DNA of 13,280 nt from Bacilli bacterium (GTDB lineage Bacteria; Bacillota_I; Bacilli_A; RFN20; CAG-826), in the NCBI GenBank assembly GCA_017618495.1, contig JAFZUD010000169.1:1-13280 (forward strand). Reading direction: 5' to 3'. Below the pieces are notes generated by a model that was not told the DNA's origin, made no database searches, and was given only the letters and a program-made list of their open reading frames with translations. Positions 5,732-12,893 of this stretch are shown in pieces. Position 1 is the first letter of the stretch. Each line of letters opens with the position of its first letter. The position numbers and the translations under genes are program-made.

Positions 5732-6691
5732 CTATCCGTAGTCAACCAGAAGATCGTCTTCCGGGATGTTCATGGAATTCCACTCGGCCGAGCTTTCTAT
5801 CGCATCCTTGATATCGATGACGAGTTCGAAGAACTTTCGGTAATGAGGTCTGTACTCTTGTCTCATCATCTCGGATTTATCAAGTGTTAGCCTTACGGTG
5901 TAGCAGGTGATGGTTTTGTCACCGATCTTTAGTTTGTAGCGATAATTGGTGTTCCTTAAGCCAGCGGTCGTGCCTTCCGAGTGTTCGCTGCCTGGCCTAA
6001 ATTCATCTGCATAAGAATAGATATCCAAATCCTTGACCCTCTGATAGATATTCCCCATGTTCGGATAACTAAAGGAGGCTGTGTAGTTGTTTGTCTTGCC
6101 TTCTCTCTTGATGAGCGAGGTGCCGCTGTCATACGTGTTGGAGAAACGATATCCCCAATTGAGGTTAAAAGAGAAGTCCTCTAGTTTCGTGTCGAATGTG
6201 CCGCCTTTGCGGATTTTTTGGCGGTCAGCTTCTTTAATGATCGCTTTGATGTCGTCATCGGTGATGACGTCAGTTTCATAAAGTCTTTGGAGATCGAAAG
6301 AGCCTTGGCCCTCAATCCAAACGTTTAGGTCATAAGAGAAAGACGGGAGGGTGCAGATATAGTAACCGTAAAGGGAAATGGTCTTTTCCATTTTCACTTC
6401 CGATTTGCCCTCCTTCACGTATTTGATGATGTTGACGTGAGCGGCGCCATAAACGCCTAAATCATATTCGATGAAACAACACTCAGGCTTATAGCCTAGG
6501 TTCACCCTTTCGGCGTATGTTACGCAAATATCCTCAACCTGTTCAGCGGTATATGGGCCAAAAGCCTCGTAAACGCGTGGACCGGAACTGATCGATGCCG
6601 ATGAAGAAGATTCCTCAATCACTTCCTGATCGACGCAGGAAAAAAGAGTGCAGCCAAGCAGAGCAAGCGATAAAAGCGATCTTTTTTTCAT
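5732..6691 (-). CDS. Lipoprotein C of the same paralogous family, function unknown
   Basis: A 319-residue protein from the ATG at 6691 (MKKRSLLSLALLGC), with lipobox LFSC at 16-19. An in-frame TTG at 6700 would add three residues and has TAGG six bases upstream, so either start is possible; the ATG is preferred because its two paralogs also begin MKKR. Shared blocks are YEAFGPYTAEQVEDICVTYA, LGVYGAAHVNIIKY, YICTLP, WIEGQGSFDL, FSFNLNWG, YDSGTSL, YSYADEF and LVIDIKDAIESSAEWN. Unlike A and B, it has no TGARCG/GTCTTAT promoter pair before it. The only candidate I see is a weak sigma-A-like pair upstream (TTGATT then TCTAAT, 18 apart, near 6735-6765). Function unknown. Confidence 0.8.
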   Translation of the reverse strand: MKKRSLLSLALLGCTLFSCVDQEVIEESSSSASISSGPRVYEAFGPYTAEQVEDICVTYAERVNLGYKPECCFIEYDLGVYGAAHVNIIKYVKEGKSEVKMEKTISLYGYYICTLPSFSYDLNVWIEGQGSFDLQRLYETDVITDDDIKAIIKEADRQKIRKGGTFDTKLEDFSFNLNWGYRFSNTYDSGTSLIKREGKTNNYTASFSYPNMGNIYQRVKDLDIYSYADEFRPGSEHSEGTTAGLRNTNYRYKLKIGDKTITCYTVRLTLDKSEMMRQEYRPHYRKFFELVIDIKDAIESSAEWNSMNIPEDDLLVDYG

Positions 6692-6820
6692 CTTTGACAA
6701 TAGGAGCCTAACCCAAAGGTGGCTTCATCATTATTAGAAATCGATATTACCAAAATAATCAAGGACTGTTTGGTTAACCATCTCAAGGTTCTTTGACGTT
6801 GCCTTGGAGGCCATCCCTTG

Positions 6821-6849
6821 TTTACAAAGGAAAAAGCCACTTCTATAAT
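6821..6849 (+). promoter_or_regulatory. Strong sigma-A promoter of the InlB-repeat lipoprotein
   Basis: TTTACA (6821-6826), exactly 17 bases, TATAAT (6844-6849): one mismatch in the -35 and none in the -10. Transcription would start near 6856, leaving a leader of about 60 bases. The -35 sits within a partly palindromic stretch (CCTTG-TTTAC-AAAGG, about 6816-6830) that could bind a regulator. The rest of the 225-base gap back to lipoprotein C holds short inverted repeats (TGGTTAACCA, 6770-6779; CAAGG 6784-6788 with CCTTG 6802-6806) and no gene that I can see. Confidence 0.8.
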
Positions 6850-6916
6850 TCAAGCATAAACAATTAACGGGTTGACTTTGTTTGTACAAATTATCAAAAC
6901 CCGGGAAAGAGATTAT

Positions 6917-7882
6917 ATGAAAAAGAAAATTCTTCTTGTGAGTCTCCTCACCGCAGGCATGCTTTTCTCCTGCAGCGAGCCAACTCCAACCACCAGCGAA
7001 GGCGAATCCACCCCAACCTCTGCCAGCGCTGGCAAGAGCACCGCTGGCTCCTCTGCCGCCCAGAAGTTCAAGGTCACCTTCGACCTCAACTACACCGGAG
7101 CTCCAAAAGGCACCGTCAAGACCGCTGGCAACGATGGCAAAGTCACCTTACCAGAGGACCCAGAGAAGGAAGACAGCGTTTTCCTTGGCTGGAACACCAA
7201 AGCCGATGGAACCGGCACTGCCGTCACCAAAGATGACGTCTACACCGCCGACACCACCGTCTATGCTAAGTGGCATCACCACGCCTATGGCACCGCAACC
7301 ACCCGTGCCGGCAGCAAGACCGCTGAACCATACGAGACCCCAAGCACCTACGCCTCCGCTACCTGCACCGAGCTTGATAGCTGTGGCATGACCAAGATCT
7401 CTTGGAGCGCCCTCGACATCATCGAATCCGAATCTGCCAAGTGGCAATTACAGGACAGCGACACCACCATCCGTTTCAACGGACAGGTCCACAAAGACCA
7501 GGACGAAACCGATGAAGGTTCGCACCTTGTCTATGAGATCTACTCTCCAAAAGCCATCGCCAAAGCCAACCTTTACATCACCGCTAAGTGGCACTCCCAG
7601 GGCGTTGCCTACTGGGCTATGATCGAAAACGATAATGGCAAAGGCTACGAAAAGAACGAAGCCGGCGAATGGTACCGTCCAGACTATCGTTGGGGCCTTG
7701 CCGTCAACGGAGTTAAGTGCACACTCAGCGAGACTGAGCACAAGACTGCTCCAGCCAGCGAAGTTGACGAAGAGATGATGCCAACCGAATTTGCCTTACA
7801 GGAAGGTATCAACAAGATCGACGTCTACAACTACGGTGGATATCGTGCCAACATGATGTCCATGAAGATCATGGGCAAATAA
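6917..7882 (+). CDS. Surface lipoprotein with InlB/Listeria-Bacteroides repeat and beta-rich C-terminal domain
   Basis: A 321-residue protein starting MKKKILLVSLL, with lipobox LFSC at 16-19 and a Ser/Thr/Pro-rich linker at 20-49. Residues 51-119 form one Listeria-Bacteroides (InlB B-type) repeat, from KVTFDLNY through FLGWNTKADGTGT to TVYAKW, a small beta-grasp-like module common on Gram-positive surfaces. The C-terminal ~190 residues are aromatic-rich and end in GINKIDVYNYGGYRANMMSM, which resembles the last strands of galactose-binding-type carbohydrate modules (CBM6/35-like); this part is a weak inference. The start at 6917 has GGGAAAGAG upstream; an in-frame TTG at 6872 lies too close to the promoter. 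Codons are strongly biased (ACC, GCC, CCA, AAG, ATC dominate), unlike the neighbouring lipoproteins. With the near-consensus promoter and long terminator, this suggests high expression. Confidence 0.85.
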   Translation: MKKKILLVSLLTAGMLFSCSEPTPTTSEGESTPTSASAGKSTAGSSAAQKFKVTFDLNYTGAPKGTVKTAGNDGKVTLPEDPEKEDSVFLGWNTKADGTGTAVTKDDVYTADTTVYAKWHHHAYGTATTRAGSKTAEPYETPSTYASATCTELDSCGMTKISWSALDIIESESAKWQLQDSDTTIRFNGQVHKDQDETDEGSHLVYEIYSPKAIAKANLYITAKWHSQGVAYWAMIENDNGKGYEKNEAGEWYRPDYRWGLAVNGVKCTLSETEHKTAPASEVDEEMMPTEFALQEGINKIDVYNYGGYRANMMSMKIMGK

Positions 7883-7905
7883 TCTCGCCTAAAAAACCTT
7901 GAATT

Positions 7906-7938
7906 AAGAACCTTGAGTCAACCTCAGGGTTCTTTTTT
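7906..7938 (+). terminator. Rho-independent terminator after the InlB-repeat lipoprotein
   Basis: A 12-base-pair stem (AAGAACCTTGAG with CTCAGGGTTCTT, one G-U pair) encloses a 5-base loop and runs into TTTTTT. It begins 23 bases after the stop. Confidence 0.9.
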
Positions 7939-7944
7939 GTTTGC

Positions 7945-7966
7945 AAAAAGACTGGCGATTTCGCCA
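7945..7966 (-). terminator. Terminator after the nitroreductase gene
   Basis: On the minus strand TGGCG-AAAT-CGCCA is followed by GTC and TTTTT. It starts 8 bases after the nitroreductase stop and faces the plus-strand terminator at 7906-7938. Confidence 0.7.
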
Positions 7967-7974
7967 CCCCTTGA

Positions 7975-8727
7975 TCATTTGATTGTCAGTCTGTATTCCG
8001 CTGTGAGTGTTTTCTCTACTTCCGCATTAGATAGGTCTTCGAATAGTTCCCTATCATAAGAAATGCCTTGTTCGTTTAGGCACGTTTCAAGGATGAATAG
8101 GAATATGCCTATGTCGATTCTGTTGTAATACATCACTTTGTCGATAGGCATGATGCCTCGTTTGCCTGGTTTTTTGTAGCGATAGACGGATAATGTGTTT
8201 CCCTGATTCTCCACGAGCCAAGGTTGGGTATTGCATGCGGATGGAGCAAACCTGACTATGTTGGCGATGTTTAGCTCTTCCCCACTCCAAATCTCTTCAA
8301 GGGGTTTTCTTTTTGATTTGAACATGTCCTTCCTGAAAGAGTTCTCAGGCATCCTTTTGATGGCGATCATGATGACGTAATCGAGGCCATTGTTCTTCTT
8401 CTCTTTTGGCTTGCCGATTCCAAACCATAAAGCCCCTATATTCCTTGAGGCAAGGAAGAGGTCGATTTGCTCACCGATATACCCGATGTTCCTTAGGTAT
8501 TCCCCTTTCGTCTCACTATAAAAGAGGATGCAGTATTCCGCGCCACGATGGCATGTCGTTTCGCTTTCTTTGACGATTTCGATCTCTGTTTTGATGTCTG
8601 GATATAGAGGAACGATGTTTTTGATGAAAGCATTTATTGCATCTAAATCCTCTTCTGAGGTCTTTTCCTTTCCGCTAAAGAAATGGAATGATTTGCGTTT
8701 AAATATCTGTTCGTAGTAATTCGTCAT
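7975..8727 (-). CDS. Nitroreductase-like flavoprotein (TM1586-type)
   Basis: A 250-residue protein with the shape of the putative TM1586 nitroreductase group, an internally duplicated FMN-binding fold. Visible marks are FKRKSFHFF near the N-terminus (9-17, the RRSxRxF-like FMN-phosphate site), GYIGEQIDLFLASRNIGALWFG (82-103), RFAPSACNTQPW (159-170, the conserved Ser/Asn-Gln-Pro segment) and RIDIGIFLF (203-211). Such enzymes use NAD(P)H to reduce nitro compounds, quinones or related electrophiles, but the natural substrate is usually unknown. It is a single-gene unit with its own terminator. The ATG at 8727 has only a weak ribosome site (AGGAA about 14 bases upstream), so translation may be modest. 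Family assignment is good; substrate unknown. Confidence 0.8.
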   Translation of the reverse strand: MTNYYEQIFKRKSFHFFSGKEKTSEEDLDAINAFIKNIVPLYPDIKTEIEIVKESETTCHRGAEYCILFYSETKGEYLRNIGYIGEQIDLFLASRNIGALWFGIGKPKEKKNNGLDYVIMIAIKRMPENSFRKDMFKSKRKPLEEIWSGEELNIANIVRFAPSACNTQPWLVENQGNTLSVYRYKKPGKRGIMPIDKVMYYNRIDIGIFLFILETCLNEQGISYDRELFEDLSNAEVEKTLTAEYRLTIK

Positions 8728-8770
8728 ACGCTTAGAGTATTCCTAGTATTTTTAAATGACAATCACAAAG

Positions 8771-8801
8771 AAAAAAGGACTGACACATTTGTATCAATCC
8801 T
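8771..8801 (-). terminator. Rho-independent terminator after tRNA-Glu
   Basis: On the minus strand an 11-base-pair stem (AGGATTGATAC with GTGTCAGTCCT, two G-U pairs) with loop AAAT is followed by TTTTTT. It lies just downstream of the tRNA-Glu gene. Confidence 0.85.
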
Positions 8802-8812
8802 ATTGTTTCGGT

Positions 8813-8887
8813 TGGTGACCCAGCCGGGAATCGAACCCGGGATTCAACCTTGAGAGGGTTGCGTCTTAGCCGCTTGACCACAGGGCC
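8813..8887 (-). tRNA. tRNA-Glu (anticodon CTC)
   Basis: A 75-base tRNA with encoded CCA. The anticodon arm is CAACC-CTCTCAA-GGTTG, giving anticodon CTC (reads GAG, glutamate). The T arm is CCGGG-TTCGATT-CCCGG. The 5' end GGCCC with GGTCAAGCGG in the D arm closely follows the Bacillus tRNA-Glu pattern. The acceptor stem pairs GGCCCTG with CTGGGTC, with a G-U at position 2-71 and a U-U mismatch at 6-67. It lies 70 bases downstream of gltX, the synthetase that charges it, and has its own promoter. Confidence 0.93.
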
Positions 8888-8896
8888 GTGCCACAT

Positions 8897-8925
8897 ATTA
8901 AAGCATTGACGCTCTAACTTTTCAA
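8897..8925 (-). promoter_or_regulatory. Sigma-A promoter of tRNA-Glu
   Basis: On the minus strand: TTGAAA (8920-8925), 17 bases, TTTAAT (8897-8902). The predicted start is only a few bases before the mature tRNA 5' end. The promoter sits in the short gap after gltX, so the tRNA can be made independently of gltX read-through. Confidence 0.75.
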
Positions 8926-8957
8926 TAGTGGCGAAGCAAATTTAATCAACTCTATCT

Positions 8958-10604
8958 TTAGATAGCGTTCTTTAAGCGCTTCATGACTCTTTCTTTTCCA
9001 AGAATCTCAATGACTTCGTGGAGGTTTGGAGAGTCTTTCTGACCGGTGATGGCGATACGGATGATCTCCGCGGCATCGGAGATGTTTCCTTTATAGGCAT
9101 CTGGATTGGCTTTGTAGTCTTTGTTGGCGATGGCGAAGCCTTTGGCGGCAGCGACTTCTTTGACGCTGTTCCACCACTCCGACTCGCCTGCGCCATAAAG
9201 CATCTTATCGGCGACTTCGGACATGAAGGCCTTTAAGAACTCTTTGTCGTATTTCTCGTTGAATGGGAGTTCAGGACGCTTCTCGAACTCGTCATCGTAG
9301 AAGAACCAAGTGGCTGGCTCGATGTCGCCATACTTGGCGTAGTCTTTTCTTGGGTTTGGACGGTCCTTCTCAATATTGAGAATCTTGGAGAAATACTCCA
9401 TGTCGTCATCCATCTTCTTAAGAAGGGTTGGGGAATTCTTCATAGCCCAATCTTTGACCGCTTTGAGGAGTTCCTCTTTTGGGGTGGCGGCAAGGACTTC
9501 TTTGCAGAAGTAATTGAGTTTGCCTTCGTCGAAGAGGGCGCCGTCTAAGGACATCTTCTTGAAAGCGAAGGTGAATTTGCTGACATCAAGAGACTTGTTG
9601 GCGATGGTCCACTCCTCGAAATTGGAGTTAGCGATCGACATAAGGTAAACGAGAAGTCCCTTTGGAGGATAGCCGGCCTTAAGGAAATAAGAGACGGCGG
9701 CCTCTGGGTCTTTTCTCTTGGAGAGCTTTCTCTTGTTGCCATGGTCAAGCTTCATGATGACTGGCAAGTGAGCGTATTTTGGACCTTTCCAGCCTAAATC
9801 GCGGAAGAGCTGGATATGGATTGGGGTAGATGGGATCCACTCCTCACCGCGGGTGACGACGGTCGTTCTCATGAAGTGATCGTCGACGACGTGGGCGAAG
9901 TGATAGGTTGGGAGACCATCGGACTTCATGATGACGATATCGACATCATTGTCAGCGAGTTCGAGCTCGCCTCTGATCGCGTCCTTGAACTTGATCTTCT
10001 TATCATGGTCGCCCATCGATTTATAACGGATGACCCATGGGGTTCCGGCTTTGATTTTCTCAATCTGCTCATCGACGGTGAGCTTACGGTCTCTGGCGTA
10101 TGGGCCATAGTAGCCTGGGAGGATCTTATTGGCCTCTTGGAAATCTCTGATTTTCTGAAGGTCTTCTGCGCTGCAGAAATCTGGATAGGCCTTTCCTTCG
10201 GCGATGAGGTGTTTGATGACGACCTTATAGATGTCGGCACGGACGCTTTGCTGATATGGGCCATAAGCGCCTTTATCGCCTTGTGGGAAATATCCTTCGT
10301 CAGCGATGATGCCGAATTCGGCAAGCTGGTCGATAAGCTCGTCAGCACTGCCGGCGATGGTTCTCTTGGTGTCGGTGTCCTCTAAACGGAACATGTAGAC
10401 GCCTTGGCTTTGCTTCGCATAGGTGTATGCGATGAAGGCGGTGAATAAAGAACCGGTGTGTAAGAAACCAGTTGGCGATGGGGCGAAACGGGTCACCTGG
10501 GCGCCTTCTGGGAGGTTGCGTAATGGGTATTCTTTCTCAAGGTCATCGATGGTCTTCGTGACGTCTGGGAATAAGAGGTTTGCGAGGTCTAAATAGGTTG
10601 CCAT
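8958..10604 (-). CDS. gltX: Glutamyl-tRNA synthetase
   Basis: A 548-residue class I aminoacyl-tRNA synthetase that activates glutamate with ATP and loads it on tRNA-Glu in the cytosol. The N-terminal catalytic fold shows RFAPSPTGFLHTGS (39-52, with the HIGH-type motif HTGS at 49-52), RLEDTDTKR (about 73-81) and the second signature KLSKR (293-297, KMSKS type). The C-terminal half is the helical anticodon-binding region. The length fits the ~550-residue clostridial form rather than the ~470-490-residue enterobacterial form. The ATG at 10604 is chosen because AAGGAG lies 9 bases upstream; an in-frame GTG at 10613 falls inside that spacing. Its tRNA-Glu gene follows on the same strand. Whether it also charges tRNA-Gln cannot be judged from this window. 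Confidence 0.97.
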   Translation of the reverse strand: MATYLDLANLLFPDVTKTIDDLEKEYPLRNLPEGAQVTRFAPSPTGFLHTGSLFTAFIAYTYAKQSQGVYMFRLEDTDTKRTIAGSADELIDQLAEFGIIADEGYFPQGDKGAYGPYQQSVRADIYKVVIKHLIAEGKAYPDFCSAEDLQKIRDFQEANKILPGYYGPYARDRKLTVDEQIEKIKAGTPWVIRYKSMGDHDKKIKFKDAIRGELELADNDVDIVIMKSDGLPTYHFAHVVDDHFMRTTVVTRGEEWIPSTPIHIQLFRDLGWKGPKYAHLPVIMKLDHGNKRKLSKRKDPEAAVSYFLKAGYPPKGLLVYLMSIANSNFEEWTIANKSLDVSKFTFAFKKMSLDGALFDEGKLNYFCKEVLAATPKEELLKAVKDWAMKNSPTLLKKMDDDMEYFSKILNIEKDRPNPRKDYAKYGDIEPATWFFYDDEFEKRPELPFNEKYDKEFLKAFMSEVADKMLYGAGESEWWNSVKEVAAAKGFAIANKDYKANPDAYKGNISDAAEIIRIAITGQKDSPNLHEVIEILGKERVMKRLKNAI

Positions 10605-10632
10605 AAAAATCACTCCTTAAAGAAGCGAGAAG

Positions 10633-10638
10633 ATTATA
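10633..10638 (-). promoter_or_regulatory. Probable -10 element of the gltX promoter
   Basis: TATAAT on the minus strand lies about 29 bases before the gltX start. The -35 is poorly defined (T-rich, around 10656-10662). It is divergent from the tRNA-Gly promoter about 70 bases away. Confidence 0.5.
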
Positions 10639-10682
10639 AAACACGTGCGCATGAAAAACCACAAAACTATAGCGAAAACCGC

Positions 10683-10711
10683 TTGCACTTAGATAGGGAG
10701 TTTCATATAAT
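10683..10711 (+). promoter_or_regulatory. Strong sigma-A promoter of tRNA-Gly
   Basis: TTGCAC (10683-10688), 17 bases, TATAAT (10706-10711). The -10 is perfect and the -35 has two mismatches. It lies 24 bases before the tRNA. Confidence 0.85.
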
Positions 10712-10735
10712 ACTACTCGCGCCACAAAAGGCGAT

Positions 10736-10809
10736 GCAGGTGTAGTTCAATGGTAGAACATTACCTTGCCAAGGTAAATACACGGGTTCGATTCCCGCCA
10801 CTTGCTCCA
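10736..10809 (+). tRNA. tRNA-Gly (anticodon GCC)
   Basis: A 74-base tRNA with encoded CCA. The anticodon arm is TTACC-TTGCCAA-GGTAA, anticodon GCC (reads GGC and GGT). The acceptor stem GCAGGTG pairs fully with CACTTGC (one G-U), the discriminator base is T, and the T arm is CGGG-TTCGATT-CCCG. It has its own promoter and terminator as a one-gene unit divergent from gltX. Confidence 0.95.
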
Positions 10810-10819
10810 TTTATAAAAC

Positions 10820-10844
10820 AATCCCGATTTGCTCGGGATTTTTT
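10820..10844 (+). terminator. Rho-independent terminator after tRNA-Gly
   Basis: A perfect 8-base-pair stem AATCCCGA / TCGGGATT with loop TTTGC runs into TTTT. It lies 10 bases after the tRNA. Confidence 0.92.
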
Positions 10845-10852
10845 ATTTTCTA

Positions 10853-10884
10853 AAGAAAAAGAAGGCCGTTTTGCAGGCCTTCTT
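10853..10884 (-). terminator. Rho-independent terminator after the ABC permease
   Basis: On the minus strand AAGAAGGCC pairs perfectly with GGCCTTCTT around an 8-base loop and runs into a T-rich tail. It lies 12 bases after the permease stop and ends the regulator/ABC operon. Confidence 0.88.
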
Positions 10885-10896
10885 CGGAAGGATTTC

Positions 10897-12027
10897 TTAA
10901 TAATAATAGTATGGATCTGGGGTTATGGCGCGGGTTATGCCAAACATCGCTACGCCAACAACGATGCCAGCGCTGATCGCGATCGCAAACCTGATCCAAT
11001 CGTCTTTCCTGAATTTCGCTTTTCTCCTGACGATGAAGATGGCGACGAAATAGAAGACGGAGATCAAGAAGTAAGAGAATGCGAAGAGGATGAACTCATA
11101 AGCGTACATGGAAGAACCGTTGCAGATATCAGCCATAACGAGTTGGGTCATCAAAGCGAAGGAAAGCATAGACATCAAAGTCAAGGAGTTGACCACGCCA
11201 AATCTTTGAGGGATGACGGTTCCAAGGTTCTCGCTCTTGATTTTCATGAATTCGAATAAGGCAAGGACGACCATGCCACCCCAGAAAAGGAACTGGCAAA
11301 GGAAGGCAATCATGGCGCTCCCAAACATTTCTAACGATTCTGGGTTAAAACCATAGGTAATGGCAAACATGAGGGCTCTTTCAAAAACCTCACTCTGGGA
11401 GAGCCAATTAGGTGCTTCGCTAGAAAACACGCTAAACAAATTGCTGAAAGAAGTGAATGAGCCGCTGACGAGGGAATATAAGAACCCTGGGAGGGCGTTC
11501 ACGATGAGAAGCATAACAACAGCCTGGAAGCCGCTATTGGCAACACTCACCGCGAAAGTGCTCGATAAGAAGGTGATGACGCAAGTCAAATAGAGAAGAG
11601 GGAGGCCAAGGAGGTCGGCTTCGAACGTTCCTAAGGCGCTGTAACCGTTTCCTAAGGCGTTGCAAAGGCCACAGCCAATAGCGTAGCCAGACACAAGAAG
11701 AGTAGTGACAAGAGCTAGCCCGAAGAGTCCCTCGGTGATGAAAGCTTGTCTTCTATTCATCGGCATCGAAAGGATGACATCGCTTCTGTTTTTGCTGTAA
11801 TAGCGGGTATGCATCAATAACGGCAACAAGCCAGATAAGAAGATGCAGAATGGGCCCATAACCAGCATGTAAGATGAGAAGCCGATTGCGCGAATCCTAA
11901 ATAGTAAGACGCAGAAAAGGTCAATGACGAATGGGACGGCGATTAGGGAGATGGCGAAGAGGGTGATATAAACCGTGGCGATAGGCCAGAAGCTCTTCAT
12001 CAAATATCTAAAATACTTCTTGCTCAT
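10897..12027 (-). CDS. ABC-2 type transporter permease
   Basis: A 376-residue integral membrane protein with roughly eight to ten hydrophobic helices, for example IATVYITLFAISLIAVPFV near the N-terminus and IRFAIAISAGIVVGVAMF near the C-terminus. Between the second and third helices is a cytosolic stretch RYYSKNRSDVILSMPMNRRQ, in which the S-P-x-N-R-R type segment is common in YtrC/D-like and related ABC-2 permeases and probably contacts the ATPase. It begins four bases inside the end of the ATPase gene (ATGA overlap), a sign of translational coupling. It would form the membrane channel of an exporter, plausibly for a peptide or antibiotic, or act in envelope stress. The substrate cannot be read from the sequence. 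The protein ends in four tyrosines after TPDP. Confidence 0.85.
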   Translation of the reverse strand: MSKKYFRYLMKSFWPIATVYITLFAISLIAVPFVIDLFCVLLFRIRAIGFSSYMLVMGPFCIFLSGLLPLLMHTRYYSKNRSDVILSMPMNRRQAFITEGLFGLALVTTLLVSGYAIGCGLCNALGNGYSALGTFEADLLGLPLLYLTCVITFLSSTFAVSVANSGFQAVVMLLIVNALPGFLYSLVSGSFTSFSNLFSVFSSEAPNWLSQSEVFERALMFAITYGFNPESLEMFGSAMIAFLCQFLFWGGMVVLALFEFMKIKSENLGTVIPQRFGVVNSLTLMSMLSFALMTQLVMADICNGSSMYAYEFILFAFSYFLISVFYFVAIFIVRRKAKFRKDDWIRFAIAISAGIVVGVAMFGITRAITPDPYYYY

Positions 12028-12893
12028 AACATTTCCCTCTCTTTGTTGTAGATGAAGGCCTCTTCGACAGTAAGCGGAACGATGTCGAGCATAAGAGGCT
12101 TATATTGGGAGAAGAAAGCACGGATCCTCACTTCGGTCTCATCTGTGACGATGACGAGGAAGTGGCCATCGCGCTTAACCATAAGAGGCTTAAGGGCGGA
12201 TAAGTCAGCTGGACCTTCGTCATTGAAGGCAAGGTGGACCTTGTGGAGGTTCTTGGCCTCGACGAAGTCATCGCTGATTTGGCCATTGTCGACAAGGGAG
12301 TAGGAGTCACAGATATCACCAAGTTCACGAAGTGAATGTGAGGCGATGACGACTGTGGTCTTTGGATTCTTGTCGATGAGTTCAATGAGGTCTTTCTTGA
12401 ATTCGTTACGACTATATGGATCAAGTCCGTCGAAAGCCTCATCGATGAGGATGATGTCAGCGTGTGAGGCAAGCGCAGCGGCAAGATAGGTCTTTCTTCT
12501 CATGCCTTTTGAGAAGGAATTGAGAGGCTTATCGATGTCGACGTGATAGCGGATAAGATTCTTCTTGAATTCCTGGGCGGTAAAACCATCGAAGAAGACC
12601 GAATAAAGCATGGTCAGATCTTTGATGTGGGCGTTTTTGCCAAAGAACGGCTCATCGGCCAAAAAGAAAATCTTGGATTTGGCGTTTGGGTTCTCAAATA
12701 TCTCTTCCCCATCGAGAAGGATACTGCCAGAGTCCGCTTTAAGGACACCGGCGATGAGACGAAGAAGGGTCGATTTGCCAGCGCCGTTTTCACCGACGAG
12801 TCCATTGATGGAGCCTTCTTGGATTTTGGCGTTGCAATTCTTAATGACGACCTGGCCGTCGTATGACTTGGTCAGATTGGTTATCTCAATCAT
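12024..12893 (-). CDS. ABC transporter ATP-binding protein (YtrB/BcrA-like)
   Basis: A 289-residue ATPase that drives the partner permease. It has Walker A GENGAGKST (34-42), a degenerate signature SFSKGM (126-131, in place of LSGGQ, as is usual in this group), Walker B IILIDE (147-152) followed by a D-loop GLD, and the switch His186 in ASHS. The usual Q-loop glutamine is not evident in FFLADEPFF (77-85). A C-terminal ~80-residue extension ends in LTVEEAFIYN, typical of single-domain ABC-2 exporters. The start at 12893 has AAGGAG 8-9 bases upstream and overlaps the regulator stop by 4 bases. The order regulator-ATPase-permease matches ytr-type operons, in which the GntR protein represses its own operon. 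Confidence 0.9.
   Translation of the reverse strand: MIEITNLTKSYDGQVVIKNCNAKIQEGSINGLVGENGAGKSTLLRLIAGVLKADSGSILLDGEEIFENPNAKSKIFFLADEPFFGKNAHIKDLTMLYSVFFDGFTAQEFKKNLIRYHVDIDKPLNSFSKGMRRKTYLAAALASHADIILIDEAFDGLDPYSRNEFKKDLIELIDKNPKTTVVIASHSLRELGDICDSYSLVDNGQISDDFVEAKNLHKVHLAFNDEGPADLSALKPLMVKRDGHFLVIVTDETEVRIRAFFSQYKPLMLDIVPLTVEEAFIYNKEREML

Noticed and set aside
6770..6830. Possible CRISPR-like or transposon-end repeats in the gap before the InlB-repeat lipoprotein
   Set aside because: Only short inverted repeats are present. There are no regularly spaced direct repeats, no transposase and no target duplications.
6872..6916. TTG start at 6872 for the InlB-repeat lipoprotein and the TTGACT there as its -35
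   Set aside because: No -10 lies 16-18 bases after that TTGACT, and TTTACA-17-TATAAT just upstream is much better. The signal peptide begins at the ATG at 6917.
7148..7741. Two minus-strand open frames of about 97-99 codons
   Set aside because: They are opposite the strongly codon-biased InlB-repeat lipoprotein and have Gly/Val-rich low-complexity translations, as expected from antisense of biased codons.
8952..8965. CTATC-TTTA-GATAG palindrome at the gltX stop as a terminator
   Set aside because: The stem is only 5 base pairs, AT-rich and not followed by a T tract.
9816..10385. Long plus-strand open frame of 189 codons
   Set aside because: It lies entirely inside gltX on the opposite strand and has no recognisable motif or ribosome site, so it is a shadow of the gltX codon pattern.
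10750..11259. Plus-strand frame of 169 codons starting inside tRNA-Gly
   Set aside because: Its start lies within the tRNA, it crosses two terminators, and the rest is antisense to the ABC permease.
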